A program made the translations under genes and the position numbers. A model generated the notes under the pieces. The model ran no database searches, was not told where the DNA came from, and worked only from the letters and a program-made list of their open reading frames with translations. Below are positions 17,418 through 26,400 of a stretch of 64,000 bases of DNA, piece after piece. The first letter of the stretch is position 1; each line of letters opens with the position of its first letter. Source of the stretch: Pseudomonas sp. GM41(2012) (GTDB taxonomy: Bacteria; Pseudomonadota; Gammaproteobacteria; Pseudomonadales; Pseudomonadaceae); the NCBI RefSeq assembly GCF_000282315.2, contig NZ_AKJN02000008.1, positions 868,001 to 932,000 of the forward strand, in the 5' to 3' direction.

Positions 17418-18899
17418 ATGACCACCGTCCGCACTCGCATCGCGCCATCGCCTACCGGGGATCCCCACGTAGGTACCGCTTACATCGCTTTGTTCAACTA
17501 CTGCTTTGCCAAGCAGCACGGCGGTGAGTTCATCCTGCGGATCGAAGACACCGACCAATTGCGTTCGACCCGCGAGTCCGAACAACAGATTTTCGACGCC
17601 CTGCGCTGGTTGGGTATCGACTGGAGCGAAGGCCCGGATGTTGGCGGCCCGCACGGTCCTTACCGTCAGAGCGAGCGTGGCGATATCTATCAGAAGTACT
17701 GCCAGCAGCTGGTCGAAATGGGCCACGCTTTCCCTTGCTTCTGCACCGCCGAAGAGCTGGACCAGATGCGCGCTGAACAAATGGCCCGCGGCGAAACCCC
17801 GCGTTACGACGGCCGTGCGCTGTTGCTGTCCAAGGAAGAAGTCGCACGCCGCCTGGCCGCTGGCGAGCCGCACGTGATCCGCATGAAAGTGCCGAGCGAA
17901 GGCGTTTGCGTGGTGCCGGACATGCTGCGTGGCGACGTCGAGATCCCGTGGGATCGTATGGACATGCAAGTGCTGATGAAGACCGACGGTCTGCCGACGT
18001 ACTTCCTGGCCAACGTCGTCGATGACCACCTGATGGGCATCACCCACGTTCTGCGCGGCGAAGAATGGCTGCCCTCGGCACCGAAACTGATTCTGTTGTA
18101 CGAGTACTTCGGCTGGGAACAGCCGGAGCTGTGCTACATGCCGCTGCTGCGTAACCCGGACAAGAGCAAGCTGTCCAAACGCAAGAACCCGACCTCGGTG
18201 ACGTTCTACGAGCGCATGGGCTTCATGCCGGAAGCGATGCTCAACTACCTCGGTCGCATGGGCTGGTCGATGCCGGACGAGCGCGAGAAGTTCTCGCTGC
18301 AGGAAATGGTCGATAACTTCGACCTGAGTCGTGTCTCCCTCGGCGGGCCGATTTTCGACATCGAGAAACTGTCGTGGCTCAACGGTCAATGGCTGCGTGA
18401 CCTGCCGGTGGAAGAGTTCGCTTCGCGCCTGCAAACCTGGGCGCTGAACCCGGAATACATGATGAAGATCGCGCCGCACGTGCAGGGCCGCGTCGAAACC
18501 TTCAGCCAGGTTGCACCGCTGGCCGGTTTCTTCTTCGCCGGTGGCGTGAACCCGGACGCCAAGCTGTTTGAATCCAAAAAGCTGTCGGGCGATCAGGTGC
18601 GTCAGTTGATGCAGTTGATCCTGTGGAAGCTGGAAAGCCTGCGTCAGTGGGAAAAGGACAGTATCACCGCAACGATTCAAGCGGTGGTCGAATCCCTGGA
18701 GCTAAAGCTGCGTGACGCCATGCCACTGATGTTTGCCTCGATCACTGGCCAGGCCAGTTCGGTGTCGGTGCTCGATGCGATGGAAATCCTTGGCCCTGAC
18801 CTGACCCGTTTCCGTCTGCGCCAGGCGATCGACTTGCTGGGCGGCGTGTCGAAGAAGGAAAACAAGGAGTGGGAAAAACTGTTGGGCAACATCGCCTGA
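17418..18899 (+). CDS. gltX: glutamyl-tRNA synthetase
   Basis: A 493-residue class I synthetase that charges tRNA-Glu. It starts MTTVRTRIAPSPTGDPHVGT, with the HIGH-equivalent in PHVGTAY, and has KLSKRK as the KMSKS equivalent near residue 255. GEFILRIEDTDQLRS is the conserved Glu-binding segment. The ATG at 17418 gives the standard N-terminus; the frame open from 17340 is not coding. Two tRNA-Glu genes, its substrates, lie within 800 bases downstream. Confidence 0.98.
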   Translation: MTTVRTRIAPSPTGDPHVGTAYIALFNYCFAKQHGGEFILRIEDTDQLRSTRESEQQIFDALRWLGIDWSEGPDVGGPHGPYRQSERGDIYQKYCQQLVEMGHAFPCFCTAEELDQMRAEQMARGETPRYDGRALLLSKEEVARRLAAGEPHVIRMKVPSEGVCVVPDMLRGDVEIPWDRMDMQVLMKTDGLPTYFLANVVDDHLMGITHVLRGEEWLPSAPKLILLYEYFGWEQPELCYMPLLRNPDKSKLSKRKNPTSVTFYERMGFMPEAMLNYLGRMGWSMPDEREKFSLQEMVDNFDLSRVSLGGPIFDIEKLSWLNGQWLRDLPVEEFASRLQTWALNPEYMMKIAPHVQGRVETFSQVAPLAGFFFAGGVNPDAKLFESKKLSGDQVRQLMQLILWKLESLRQWEKDSITATIQAVVESLELKLRDAMPLMFASITGQASSVSVLDAMEILGPDLTRFRLRQAIDLLGGVSKKENKEWEKLLGNIA

Positions 18900-18906
18900 T
18901 TCTCAC

Positions 18907-18989
18907 TGTAGGAGCTGCCGAAGGCTGCGATCTTTTGATCCTGCTCTTCGGCGGCCTTCAAAAGATCGCAGGCTTCGCCAGCTCCTACG
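18907..18989. repeat. inverted REP pair (GATCTTTTG subfamily)
   Basis: TGTAGGAGCTGCCGAAGGCT... at 18907-18937 is mirrored, with a few mismatches, at 18958-18989. The two arms carry GCGATCTTTTG and CAAAAGATCGC respectively, as in the element at 9829. It lies right after gltX and may serve as its terminator hairpin. Confidence 0.85.
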
Positions 18990-19084
18990 GGCCTGCGTTC
19001 TTTCCCAAGCCCCCGGTTTACGGGGGAAGGGCGGTAAGTGATTGTTATGTCGGCAAAAAACTTTGAAATATTTTAAAAATAAGT

Positions 19085-19113
19085 TTGACAGCCTTCCGAT
19101 GCGCCATTAAGAT
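19085..19113 (+). promoter_or_regulatory. strong sigma-70 promoter of the tRNA-Ala/Glu block
   Basis: TTGACA (19085-19090), 17 bases, then TAAGAT (19108-19113). A GC-rich discriminator follows, as expected for stringently controlled stable-RNA promoters. Confidence 0.8.
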
Positions 19114-19134
19114 TCGCCCCGTCCTCAGCGATGA

Positions 19135-19210
<76 letters not shown>

Positions 19211-19289
19211 ATTTACACTTCAGGGCCTGGCCACACCGGCCTTGAAGCGATCACCACTCAGCGGTGATCTGTTGTATAGAAGGGTTTGC

Positions 19290-19365
19290 GTCCCCTTCGT
19301 CTAGTGGCCTAGGACACCGCCCTTTCACGGCGGTAACAGGGGTTCGAGTCCCCTAGGGGACGCCA
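19290..19365 (+). tRNA. tRNA-Glu (TTC), copy 1
   Basis: 76 nt with CCA. The anticodon loop CTTTCAC sits in a CCGCC/GGCGG stem. Acceptor GTCCCCT pairs with AGGGGAC. Confidence 0.97.
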
Positions 19366-19418
19366 GTTTTACAGAAGCGATGTTGCAAGATGTCGCTCCG
19401 CCGCGAGGCGAAAAATCC

Positions 19419-19494
19419 GGGGCTATAGCTCAGCTGGGAGAGCGCCTGCATGGCATGCAGGAGGTCAGCGGTTCGATCCCGCTTAGCTCCACCA
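19419..19494 (+). tRNA. tRNA-Ala (GGC), copy 2
   Basis: Nearly identical to the copy at 19135. The differences are a compensated pair in the anticodon stem (CCTGC/GCAGG against CTTGC/GCAAG) and minor changes near the variable and T arms. Confidence 0.97.
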
Positions 19495-19574
19495 ATTTTA
19501 CAGTTCAAGGTCTGGCCACACCGGCCTTGAATCGATCAGCTCTCAGCACTGATCAGTTGTATAGAAGGTTTTGC

Positions 19575-19650
19575 GTCCCCTTCGTCTAGTGGCCTAGGAC
19601 ACCGCCCTTTCACGGCGGTAACAGGGGTTCGAGTCCCCTAGGGGACGCCA
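19575..19650 (+). tRNA. tRNA-Glu (TTC), copy 2
   Basis: Identical in sequence to the copy at 19290. The spacer between Ala and Glu is also recognisably duplicated, so the block arose by tandem duplication. Confidence 0.97.
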
Positions 19651-19676
19651 CGATTACCCGCTCTGCGGGATTTTAT

Positions 19677-19706
19677 AAGGGTCATTCAATTATTGAATGG
19701 CCCTTT
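19677..19706 (+). terminator. terminator of the tRNA-Ala/Glu transcript
   Basis: AAGGGTCATTCAA/TTGAATGGCCCTT hairpin with one G-T or mismatch position, followed by TTTTG, 27 bases after the last tRNA. Confidence 0.8.
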
Positions 19707-19798
19707 TGTTTGTCTGGCGTTTGGCCAAATCCCTCTAATTCTTTCAAACTGTTCTTCAGACCAGCGGTCACATCCACGACTTGCGTAAAATTATTATG

Positions 19799-19811
19799 AG
19801 AATAATATTCT
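19799..19811. promoter_or_regulatory. inverted repeat AGAAT-AAT-ATTCT, possible TetR operator
   Basis: A perfect 5-3-5 inverted repeat in an AT-rich stretch, 24 bases before the TetR start, where an autoregulatory operator is expected. The role is inferred from position only. Confidence 0.4.
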
Positions 19812-19834
19812 AGTCGTAATATTCGGAGGCAACG

Positions 19835-20374
19835 ATGAACGATAAAAAAGCTCAAACCCGCGAACGCATCCTCAAGGCTGCCAGCGCAGCGCTGATTCAG
19901 CGCGGCCCGGCCGAGCCGAGCGTGGGCGAAGTGATGGGCGCGGCCGGCCTGACCGTCGGCGGCTTCTACGCGCACTTCGAAAGCAAGGACGCGATGATGC
20001 TGGAAGCGTTCAAGCAACTGCTCGGTCACCGGCGTGGCTTGATCGCCGACATGGATGCCGAATTGACCGGCGAAGAGCGTCGCGCGCTGGTTGCTGCGTT
20101 TTATCTGTCGCGCAAACACCGTGATTCCTCTGATTCAGCCTGCCCGATTCCGGCTTCTGTCGGTGAGCTGGGCCGTCTGCCGGACGCGTTTCGCGTGGCG
20201 TTGAATGAGCATGTGGAAATGATGGTCGCGCAGTTGGCGGCCAGCCCGGAAGACACCGACAAAGCCTTGGCCGACATGGCCTTGATGGTCGGTGGTTTGG
20301 CTTTGGCTCGCGCGTTGGGGCCAGGAGAATTGTCCGATCGATTGCTGCGCGCCGCCAAGTCTGCGGTGCTGTGA
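19835..20374 (+). CDS. TetR/AcrR-family transcriptional regulator
   Basis: The 179-residue protein has a TetR-type helix-turn-helix at residues about 7-55: RERILKAASAALIQRG, then VGEVMGAAGLTVGGFYAHFESKDAMM. The rest is a helical ligand-binding/dimerisation domain. GGAGGCAACG precedes the ATG. It is the first of three same-strand genes (TetR, hydrolase, thioesterase) spaced by 31 and 48 bases, so it probably controls them and itself through the AT-rich inverted repeat just upstream. The ligand is unknown. Confidence 0.9.
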   Translation: MNDKKAQTRERILKAASAALIQRGPAEPSVGEVMGAAGLTVGGFYAHFESKDAMMLEAFKQLLGHRRGLIADMDAELTGEERRALVAAFYLSRKHRDSSDSACPIPASVGELGRLPDAFRVALNEHVEMMVAQLAASPEDTDKALADMALMVGGLALARALGPGELSDRLLRAAKSAVL

Positions 20375-20405
20375 CCTAAAGGCATTAGCCTGAGGAGTGA
20401 GAGCG

Positions 20406-21239
20406 ATGAGCGCGTTAAAGTGGGTTCGTGGCGTTAATGGCACCTTGGGCTGGTTCGCACCAAAGCTGGTCGCGAGCAAAATGCGACTGGCATTCATGAC
20501 GCCGCGGGAGCTGCCGCCGCGTGATTGGGAATTGCCGCTGCTGGCGAAGTCCGAGCGAATCACCCTACGCTTCGGCCTCTCGGCGCTGCGTTGGGGGCAA
20601 GGCCCCGCCGTGTTGCTGATGCACGGTTGGGAAGGCCGGCCGACGCAGTTTGCCAGCCTCATCACCGCGCTGGTCGATGCCGGTTACACCGTGGTTGCGC
20701 TGGACGGTCCGGCCCACGGTCGCTCGCCGGGTCGCGAAGCCAATGTGGTGCTGTTCGCCCGGGCCATGCTGGAGGCCGCTGCCGAGTTGCCACCGCTGCA
20801 AGCCGTCATCGGCCACTCCATGGGCGGCGCCAGTGCCATGCTCGCCGTTCAGTTGGGCTTGCGTACCGAAACCCTGGTCACTATCGCAGCTCCGGCGCGA
20901 ATTCTCGGCGTATTGCGTGGTTTCGCCCGCTACGTGCGGCTGCCACCGAAAGCCCGCTCGGCGTTCATACGTCAGGTCGAAAGAGACGTCGGCATGCGCG
21001 CTGCGGCACTGGATGTCGCGCACTATCAGCTCGATATGCCCGGCCTGATCGTTCACGCCGAAGACGACTGCTACGTTCCGGTCAAGGAATCGCAGTTGAT
21101 CAACGAGGCCTGGTTCGACAGCCGTCTGTTGCGCCTGCAAGAGGGTGGTCATCAGCGGGTACTGGCTGACCCTCGGGTGATCGAAGGTGTTCTCTCGTTG
21201 CTCGCCGGTCGCAGTCTGCAATCGCGCCAATCGGCCTGA
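20406..21239 (+). CDS. alpha/beta-hydrolase fold protein
   Basis: The 277-residue protein has the alpha/beta-hydrolase landmarks: the oxyanion region LLMHGWEGRPTQF, the nucleophile elbow GHSMGGAS with Ser, the acid region VHAEDDCYVP and the catalytic His in EGGHQRVL. The substrate is not predictable; esterase or thioesterase chemistry is typical. ATG 20406 was chosen because GAGGAG lies at the right distance; a GTG nine bases upstream is in frame. It lies 31 bp after the TetR gene and before a hotdog thioesterase, suggesting a small regulated lipid/acyl-metabolism operon. Confidence 0.88.
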   Translation: MSALKWVRGVNGTLGWFAPKLVASKMRLAFMTPRELPPRDWELPLLAKSERITLRFGLSALRWGQGPAVLLMHGWEGRPTQFASLITALVDAGYTVVALDGPAHGRSPGREANVVLFARAMLEAAAELPPLQAVIGHSMGGASAMLAVQLGLRTETLVTIAAPARILGVLRGFARYVRLPPKARSAFIRQVERDVGMRAAALDVAHYQLDMPGLIVHAEDDCYVPVKESQLINEAWFDSRLLRLQEGGHQRVLADPRVIEGVLSLLAGRSLQSRQSA

Positions 21240-21287
21240 GCATCCGTTACACTGCCCCGGTGAAAATTTTCTGACCGGGAGTGGGGC

Positions 21288-21737
21288 ATGGGCTGGGATC
21301 GGGCAACGCCATTTATCATTGATCTGGAAGTCGGCGCAGAGGACATCGATGGGTTGGGTCACGCGAACAACGCGGTGTACGTGACCTGGCTCGAACGCTG
21401 TGCCTGGCGCCATTCCCAGCGGCTTGGCCTGGACCTGGTCGAGTATCGTCGGCTGGATAGGGCGATGGCGGTGGTGCGGCACGAGATCGATTACCTGGCG
21501 GCCGCCTATGAGGGCGATGAGTTGCAATTGGCGACCTGGATCGTCGATTGGGACCAGCGCCTGAAAATGACCCGACACTTCCAGTTGAAGCGCCCCAGCG
21601 ACAACTCCACGTTGTTGCGGGCGCAGACCACCTTCGTCTGCATCGAACTGTCGACCGGCAAGCCCAAGCGCATGCCGGCGGAGTTCATCGAGGGCTACGG
21701 CCCCGCGTTGCAAATCTTGGACACAACCAAAATCTAA
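21288..21737 (+). CDS. 4HBT-family acyl-CoA thioesterase (hotdog fold)
   Basis: The 149-residue protein carries the hotdog thioesterase signature DIDGLGHANNAVYVTWLE (residues about 19-36). The Asp, His and Asn-Asn in this element form the active site of the YbgC/4-hydroxybenzoyl-CoA thioesterase group. A strand-rich remainder (DELQLATWIVDWDQRLKMTR) completes the fold. It hydrolyses an acyl-CoA; chain preference is unknown. It is the third gene after tetR and the hydrolase, and a REP pair follows immediately after its stop. Confidence 0.87.
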   Translation: MGWDRATPFIIDLEVGAEDIDGLGHANNAVYVTWLERCAWRHSQRLGLDLVEYRRLDRAMAVVRHEIDYLAAAYEGDELQLATWIVDWDQRLKMTRHFQLKRPSDNSTLLRAQTTFVCIELSTGKPKRMPAEFIEGYGPALQILDTTKI

Positions 21738-21826
21738 TGTGGGAGCGAGCCTGCTCGCGATAGCGTTGTGTCAGCCAACAGTGATGCTGCTGATGCACCG
21801 CTATCGCGAGCAGGCTCACTCCCACA
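21738..21826. repeat. 28-bp inverted REP pair
   Basis: Arms 21738-21765 and 21799-21826 (TGTGGGAGCGAGCCTGCTCG... and complement) differ at one position. The pair starts directly after the thioesterase stop. Confidence 0.9.
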
Positions 21827-21903
21827 GGGGAATCTGCGATGTTCTGCAGATTTTCCGCGCAATCCAGTAAACTGCCGCACGTTTTTCGTTGAGTGTGTTT
21901 TTC

Positions 21904-22863
21904 ATGCAAATTGCTTTGGCGCCCATGGAGGGGTTGGTCGACAACATCCTGCGGGACGTGCTGACCCGTGTGGGCGGTATCGATTGGTGCGTGACCGAGT
22001 TCATTCGGATCAACGATCAACTGCTTACGCCTGCCTATTACCACAAATTCGGCCCGGAACTGCTGACCGGTGCCCGCACCGCCTCCGGCGTGCCGCTGCG
22101 GGTGCAGCTGCTCGGTTCCGATCCGGTGTGCCTGGCGGAAAACGCTGCGCTGGCCTGTGAGCTAGGATCCGAGGTCATCGACCTGAACTTCGGCTGCCCG
22201 GCCAAGACCGTGAACAAGTCCCGTGGCGGCGCGGTGCTGCTCAAAGAGCCTGAGCTGCTGAACCAGATCGTCGAGCACGTGCGTCGCGCCGTTCCGGCGC
22301 ATATTCCGGTGACTGCCAAGATGCGCCTCGGTTTCGACAGCCCGGACGGTGCGCTAGTGTGTGCCACGGCCCTGGCCGAAGGTGGCGCAGCGCACATCGT
22401 GGTTCACGCGCGGACCAAAACTGACGGCTACAAGCCGCCGGCCCATTGGGAATGGATCCCCCGGGTGCAGGATGTCGTCAAGGTTCCGGTGTTCGCCAAC
22501 GGCGACATCTGGAGCGTCGAAGACTGGCGTCGTTGCCGTGAAATCAGCGGCGTCGAGGACATCATGCTCGGTCGCGGCCTGGTTTCGCGCCCGGACCTGG
22601 CAAGGCAAATCGCAATGGCGCGGGCTGGTGAGGACGTCGTCGAGATGACCTGGGCCGAGCTGCTGCCATTGATTCAGGACTTCTGGCTGCAAGCCAAGGC
22701 GCAGATGACGGCACGCCAATCGCCGGGTCGCTTGAAGCAGTGGCTGGCGATGCTGACCCGCAATTATCCCGAAGCGGTCGAGCTGTTCACCGTGCTGCGT
22801 CGTGAGACCGAACTGGATCATGTCTCGCGTTTACTGGGGCTTCAGGTGTCCGAAGCCGCCTGA
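21904..22863 (+). CDS. dusC: tRNA-dihydrouridine(16) synthase
   Basis: A 319-residue FMN enzyme that reduces uridine 16 in the tRNA D-loop. MQIALAPMEGLVDNILRDVL is the Dus opening. The catalytic acid is Cys98 in DLNFGCPAKTVNKS, at the same number as in E. coli DusC. HARTKTDGYKPPAHW and NGDIWSVEDW are FMN-binding segments. The DusC subgroup is chosen from the start sequence (IALAPMEGLVD), the TEFIRIND segment and the length. The ATG at 21904 replaces an earlier GTG in frame. It is a single gene flanked by repeats and the hsp20 promoter. Confidence 0.93.
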   Translation: MQIALAPMEGLVDNILRDVLTRVGGIDWCVTEFIRINDQLLTPAYYHKFGPELLTGARTASGVPLRVQLLGSDPVCLAENAALACELGSEVIDLNFGCPAKTVNKSRGGAVLLKEPELLNQIVEHVRRAVPAHIPVTAKMRLGFDSPDGALVCATALAEGGAAHIVVHARTKTDGYKPPAHWEWIPRVQDVVKVPVFANGDIWSVEDWRRCREISGVEDIMLGRGLVSRPDLARQIAMARAGEDVVEMTWAELLPLIQDFWLQAKAQMTARQSPGRLKQWLAMLTRNYPEAVELFTVLRRETELDHVSRLLGLQVSEAA

Positions 22864-22883
22864 AAAAAATCTGTAAATAATCT

Positions 22884-22912
22884 CTTGAAAAGCAATCAGC
22901 GGTCCTTATTTA
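22884..22912 (+). promoter_or_regulatory. sigma-32 (RpoH) heat-shock promoter of hsp20
   Basis: CTTGAAA (22884-22890), 13 bases, then CCTTATTTA (22904-22912) fits the RpoH consensus CTTGAAA-N11..16-CCCCATNT with mismatches in the -10. Transcription would start near 22919-22921, exactly where the leader hairpins begin. Confidence 0.7.
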
Positions 22913-22920
22913 AGGATTAC

Positions 22921-22984
22921 GCGATGCCGAATTCGGGTCGCGGAGACAAAAAAACTTGCTGATATGTTTCAGGAGATTTGAATC
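22921..22984 (+). promoter_or_regulatory. ROSE-like RNA thermometer in the hsp20 leader
   Basis: Two hairpins are visible. The first (22921-22941) closes GCGA with TCGC around CCG-AATT-CGG. The second (22956-22975) pairs TTGCTGA with TCAGGAG across a six-base loop, burying the Shine-Dalgarno AGGAG. The second has the hallmark of ROSE elements: a U(U/C)GCU strand against the ribosome site with a single G-G mismatch. Heat would melt this weak stem and permit translation from the ATG at 22985. ROSE-type elements before ibpA-like genes are known in Pseudomonas. Confidence 0.8.
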
Positions 22985-23431
22985 ATGAGTACTGCATTTT
23001 CCATGGCACCACTGTTCCGTTCCTCGGTAGGTTTCGACCGTTTCAATGACCTGTTCGAAACCGCCCTGCGCAACGAGCCAGGCAGCACCTACCCACCCTA
23101 CAACGTGGAAAAACACGGCGACGACCAATACCGCATCGTCGTAGCGGCCGCCGGCTTCCAGGAAGAAGACCTGGAGCTGCAAGTGGAAAAAGGTGTGTTG
23201 ACCATCAGTGGCGGCAAGCGTGACGCGACCGAAGACGTCACTTATCTGTACCAAGGCATCGCACAGCGTGCCTTCAAACTGTCCTTCCGTCTGGCGGACC
23301 ATATCGAAATCAAGGCCGCCGGTCTGAGCAACGGTTTGTTGAGCATCGACCTGTTGCGGGTAATTCCGGAAGAGGCGAAAGCCAAACGCATCCCGATCAA
23401 CGGGACGCAAAAGCCAGCGCTGCAGCACTAA
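22985..23431 (+). CDS. ibpA: small heat-shock protein Hsp20 (IbpA-like)
   Basis: The 148-residue protein has a short N-terminal arm with LFRSSVGFDRFNDLFETAL (IbpA-type). The alpha-crystallin domain spans about 37-125 (YNVEKHGDDQYRIVVAAAGFQEEDLELQ), and the C-terminal Arg-Ile-Pro-Ile motif docks neighbouring subunits. As a holdase it binds unfolding proteins and passes them to DnaK/ClpB. It is controlled at two levels: an RpoH promoter and a ROSE-like thermometer in the leader. AGGAG precedes the ATG by nine bases. A strong terminator follows. Confidence 0.95.
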   Translation: MSTAFSMAPLFRSSVGFDRFNDLFETALRNEPGSTYPPYNVEKHGDDQYRIVVAAAGFQEEDLELQVEKGVLTISGGKRDATEDVTYLYQGIAQRAFKLSFRLADHIEIKAAGLSNGLLSIDLLRVIPEEAKAKRIPINGTQKPALQH

Positions 23432-23442
23432 GGCAGAGCAAT

Positions 23443-23472
23443 GAAAAGGGCGCCACTGGCGCCCTTTTTTGT
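23443..23472 (+). terminator. terminator of hsp20
   Basis: AAAAGGGCGCC-ACT-GGCGCCCTTTT hairpin followed by more T. It lies between the convergent hsp20 and multi-PAS genes and its flanking A and T runs could serve both. Confidence 0.9.
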
Positions 23473-23477
23473 GCCCG

Positions 23478-26400
23478 TCACTTGAGCAGTTTCTGGAAGT
23501 CCTCCACCGGCAGCGGCGGGCTGTGCAAATACCCCTGATAGAAATGGCAGCCCAGCCCCTGCAAAAATTCCAGCTGCTCCGGCGTCTCTACCCCTTCGGC
23601 AATCACTTTCAATTCCAGGCTGCGGGCCATGGCAACGATGGCGCGGATGATCTCGGCGTCGTTGGGGTCGGTGGTGGCGTCGCGGATGAACGATTGGTCG
23701 ATTTTCAGGGTGTCGACCGGCAGACGCTTGAGGTAGGTCAGCGAGGAATAACCGGTGCCGAAATCGTCCATGGCGAAACTCACGCCGAGTTTTTTCAGGC
23801 TACGCATTTTGTTGATGGTGTCTTCCAGGTTCTGGATCACGATGCCTTCGGTGATTTCCAGTTTCAGCAGCGAGAAGGGCAGGCCGTGGCTTTCGAGGCT
23901 GTGTTCGATGCGTTCGACAAAGTCATTCTGACGAAATTGCCGCGGGCTGATGTTGACGCACAGGCTGAAGTCCAGCGGATCGACCAGGCCTTTGGCGATC
24001 AGTTGTTTGAAGGCACTGCAGGCTTCGTCGACGATCCAGGTGCCCACTTCCAGAATCAGCCCGCTGTCCTCCAGCACCTTGATGAACTCGGTGGGCGATT
24101 GCTCGCCGAGTTCCGGATGGCTCCAGCGCACCAGTGCCTCGGCGCCGACGATGCGGTCGTTCCGGGCGTCGACCTGCGGCTGGTAATGCACGCGGAACTC
24201 GCCCCGGGAAAGGGCCAGGCGCAGATCGGTTTCCATGCGCAAGCGTTCGCTCGCCGCCTTCTGCATGGTGTTGTGGTACATCTGCGCGGTGTTGCGGCCC
24301 GAATCCTTGGCCCGGTAGAGGGCGATGTCGGCGCGTTTGAGCAGGTCGGTCGGGGTCGAGCCGTGATCGGGAATCAGCGCGATGCCGATGCTCGGGGTTA
24401 CTTGCAGGCGTTGTCCGTCGAGGAACATCGGCTCCGACAGCAGTTCACGCAAGGTGTCCGCCAGTTGCAGGACTTGCTCGCTGACCTCATTGCGCGAGCC
24501 TTCGAGCCCGCTGAGCAGCACCACGAATTCGTCACCGCCCAAACGCGCGACGGTGTCTTCCATGCGCACGCTGGCTTCAAGGCGCGCGGTGATGATTTTC
24601 AGCACGGTATCGCCCACCGGATGACCGAGCGAATCATTGATGTGCTTGAAGTGATCAAGGTCGAGAAACATCAGGGCGCCGCGCAGGTTGTGGCGCTTGA
24701 GCAGGGCAATCTGCTGACTCAGGCGATCCATCAACAGGGCGCGGTTGGGCAGGTTGGTCAGCGGGTCGTGGTAGGCCAGGTGGCGGATCTGCGCTTCGGC
24801 GTTTTTCAGCAGGCTGACGTCCCGTGCGGTCAGCAGCAGACAGGCGGTTTCGTTGAGGGTGATCGGTTCTATCGAGACTTCGACGGTCAGCAACTCGCCG
24901 CGTTTATTGCGCCCGAGCATTTCCTGGTGATGCACCCGGCCCTTGATCTGGAGTTCGGCGAGCAGCGCCGAACGTTGTTTTTCCTCGGCCCAGATGCCGA
25001 CCTGATACACCGTGCGACCCACCACTTCATCGGCGCGGTAGCCGGTCAGGCGGCAGAAGCCATCGTTAACCTCCAGATAACGGCCGGTGTCGCGCTCGGT
25101 GATGGTGATCGCGTCGGGGCTGGAGTGGAATGCCTTGGCGAACTTCTCTTCACTGGCCTTGAGCGCGGCTTCCGAGCGTTGCTGCTGAGTGATATCGCGC
25201 AGGGTGGTGACGATGCACGGCTGGTCGCCGACGCTGATCTGGCGGCTGGAAATCACGCAGGTCAGGGCTTGCCCGTCTTTGTGCTGAACGAGGATCGCCA
25301 CGTTGTTCAGACCCTGTTCGCGGATGACCTGCTCAATCCGTCGCAGGCTTTGCGCCGAAGCGTCCCATAGTCCGATTTCGTCGGCGACGCGGCCAATCAC
25401 ATCGGCGGCGCTCCAGCCGAAGGTCTGGGTGAAGCTGGAGTTAATCTCGATAAATTGGCCGGTGTCCTGACGGGTCACGCAAATCGGGTCCGGGCTGACC
25501 TGGAACAGGGTGGCGAACTTCTCTTCGGACGCCACCAGCAGCTGTTCGCGCTCCACCTGATCGGTGATGTCGAGCAGGGTGCCGGCCATGCGCAGCGGAG
25601 CACCGTTTTCATCGCGATAGAGTCGAGCGCGGCTCTCCAGGTAGCGCGAGCTGCCGTCCGGCAGTTGCACGCGGTAGGTCAGTTGATAATTGCCGGCCGG
25701 GCCTTCTCGCAGGCTGCGATAGGCGTCACGCATGGAGCCACGTTCTTCGTCGGGCACGCCTTCGAAAAACTCGTCGAAGGATTCATGGAAGGGTATGGCT
25801 TCCAGCCCATGTAACTGGGCGGCGCGAGCCGAGCCGTACAGCATGCCGCTGGGAATGTGCCAGTCCCAGGTGCCGAGTTGCGCTGAATCCAGCGCCAGGT
25901 CGAGGCGCTCCTGGCTGTCTTTCAGGGCATGTTCGGCGGCTTTGCGTTCGGTGGTGTCCAGGAACGTACTCAGCAGATAAGGCTGGCCTTCGAGCTCGAC
26001 CTTTTGCGCGCTGAGGATGCCGTCGTGGATCTGGCCGTTGCTGGCACGAAATTGCACCTCCATGTTGATCAGTTCGCCCTTGGCCTTGGTGGCTTTGACG
26101 AGTTGCGCCCGTTGCTCCGGATGCACCCAGAGGCCCAGTTCCAGGGTGGTGCGACCAATAGCGTTCTGTACTGGCCAGCCAAACAGGCTTTCGAAATACT
26201 GGTTGGCTTCGCTGATCAGGCCGTCTTCCTGGCGAGTCAGCAGAACCATGTTCGGACACAGGTGGAACAGCGTGGCGAAGCGTTTTTCCGAGCTGCTCAA
26301 CGCCTGTTCGCGCTGGCGCTGGTGGGTGATTTCACGGATGACGCCGATCATGCGTGGCCGGCCGTGTTTGTCCGGCAGCAGGCTGCCGTTGATTTCCAGC

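Noticed and set aside
19682..20119. 145-codon minus-strand frame opposite the TetR gene
   Set aside because: It begins inside tetR and runs into the tRNA terminator. The TetR helix-turn-helix on the plus strand explains the region.
23469..25370. 633-codon open frame on the plus strand opposite the multi-PAS GGDEF-EAL gene
   Set aside because: The minus-strand frame has clear PAS, GGDEF and EAL motifs. The plus frame is rich in Gln/Val/Asp/His with no domain and is a shadow.
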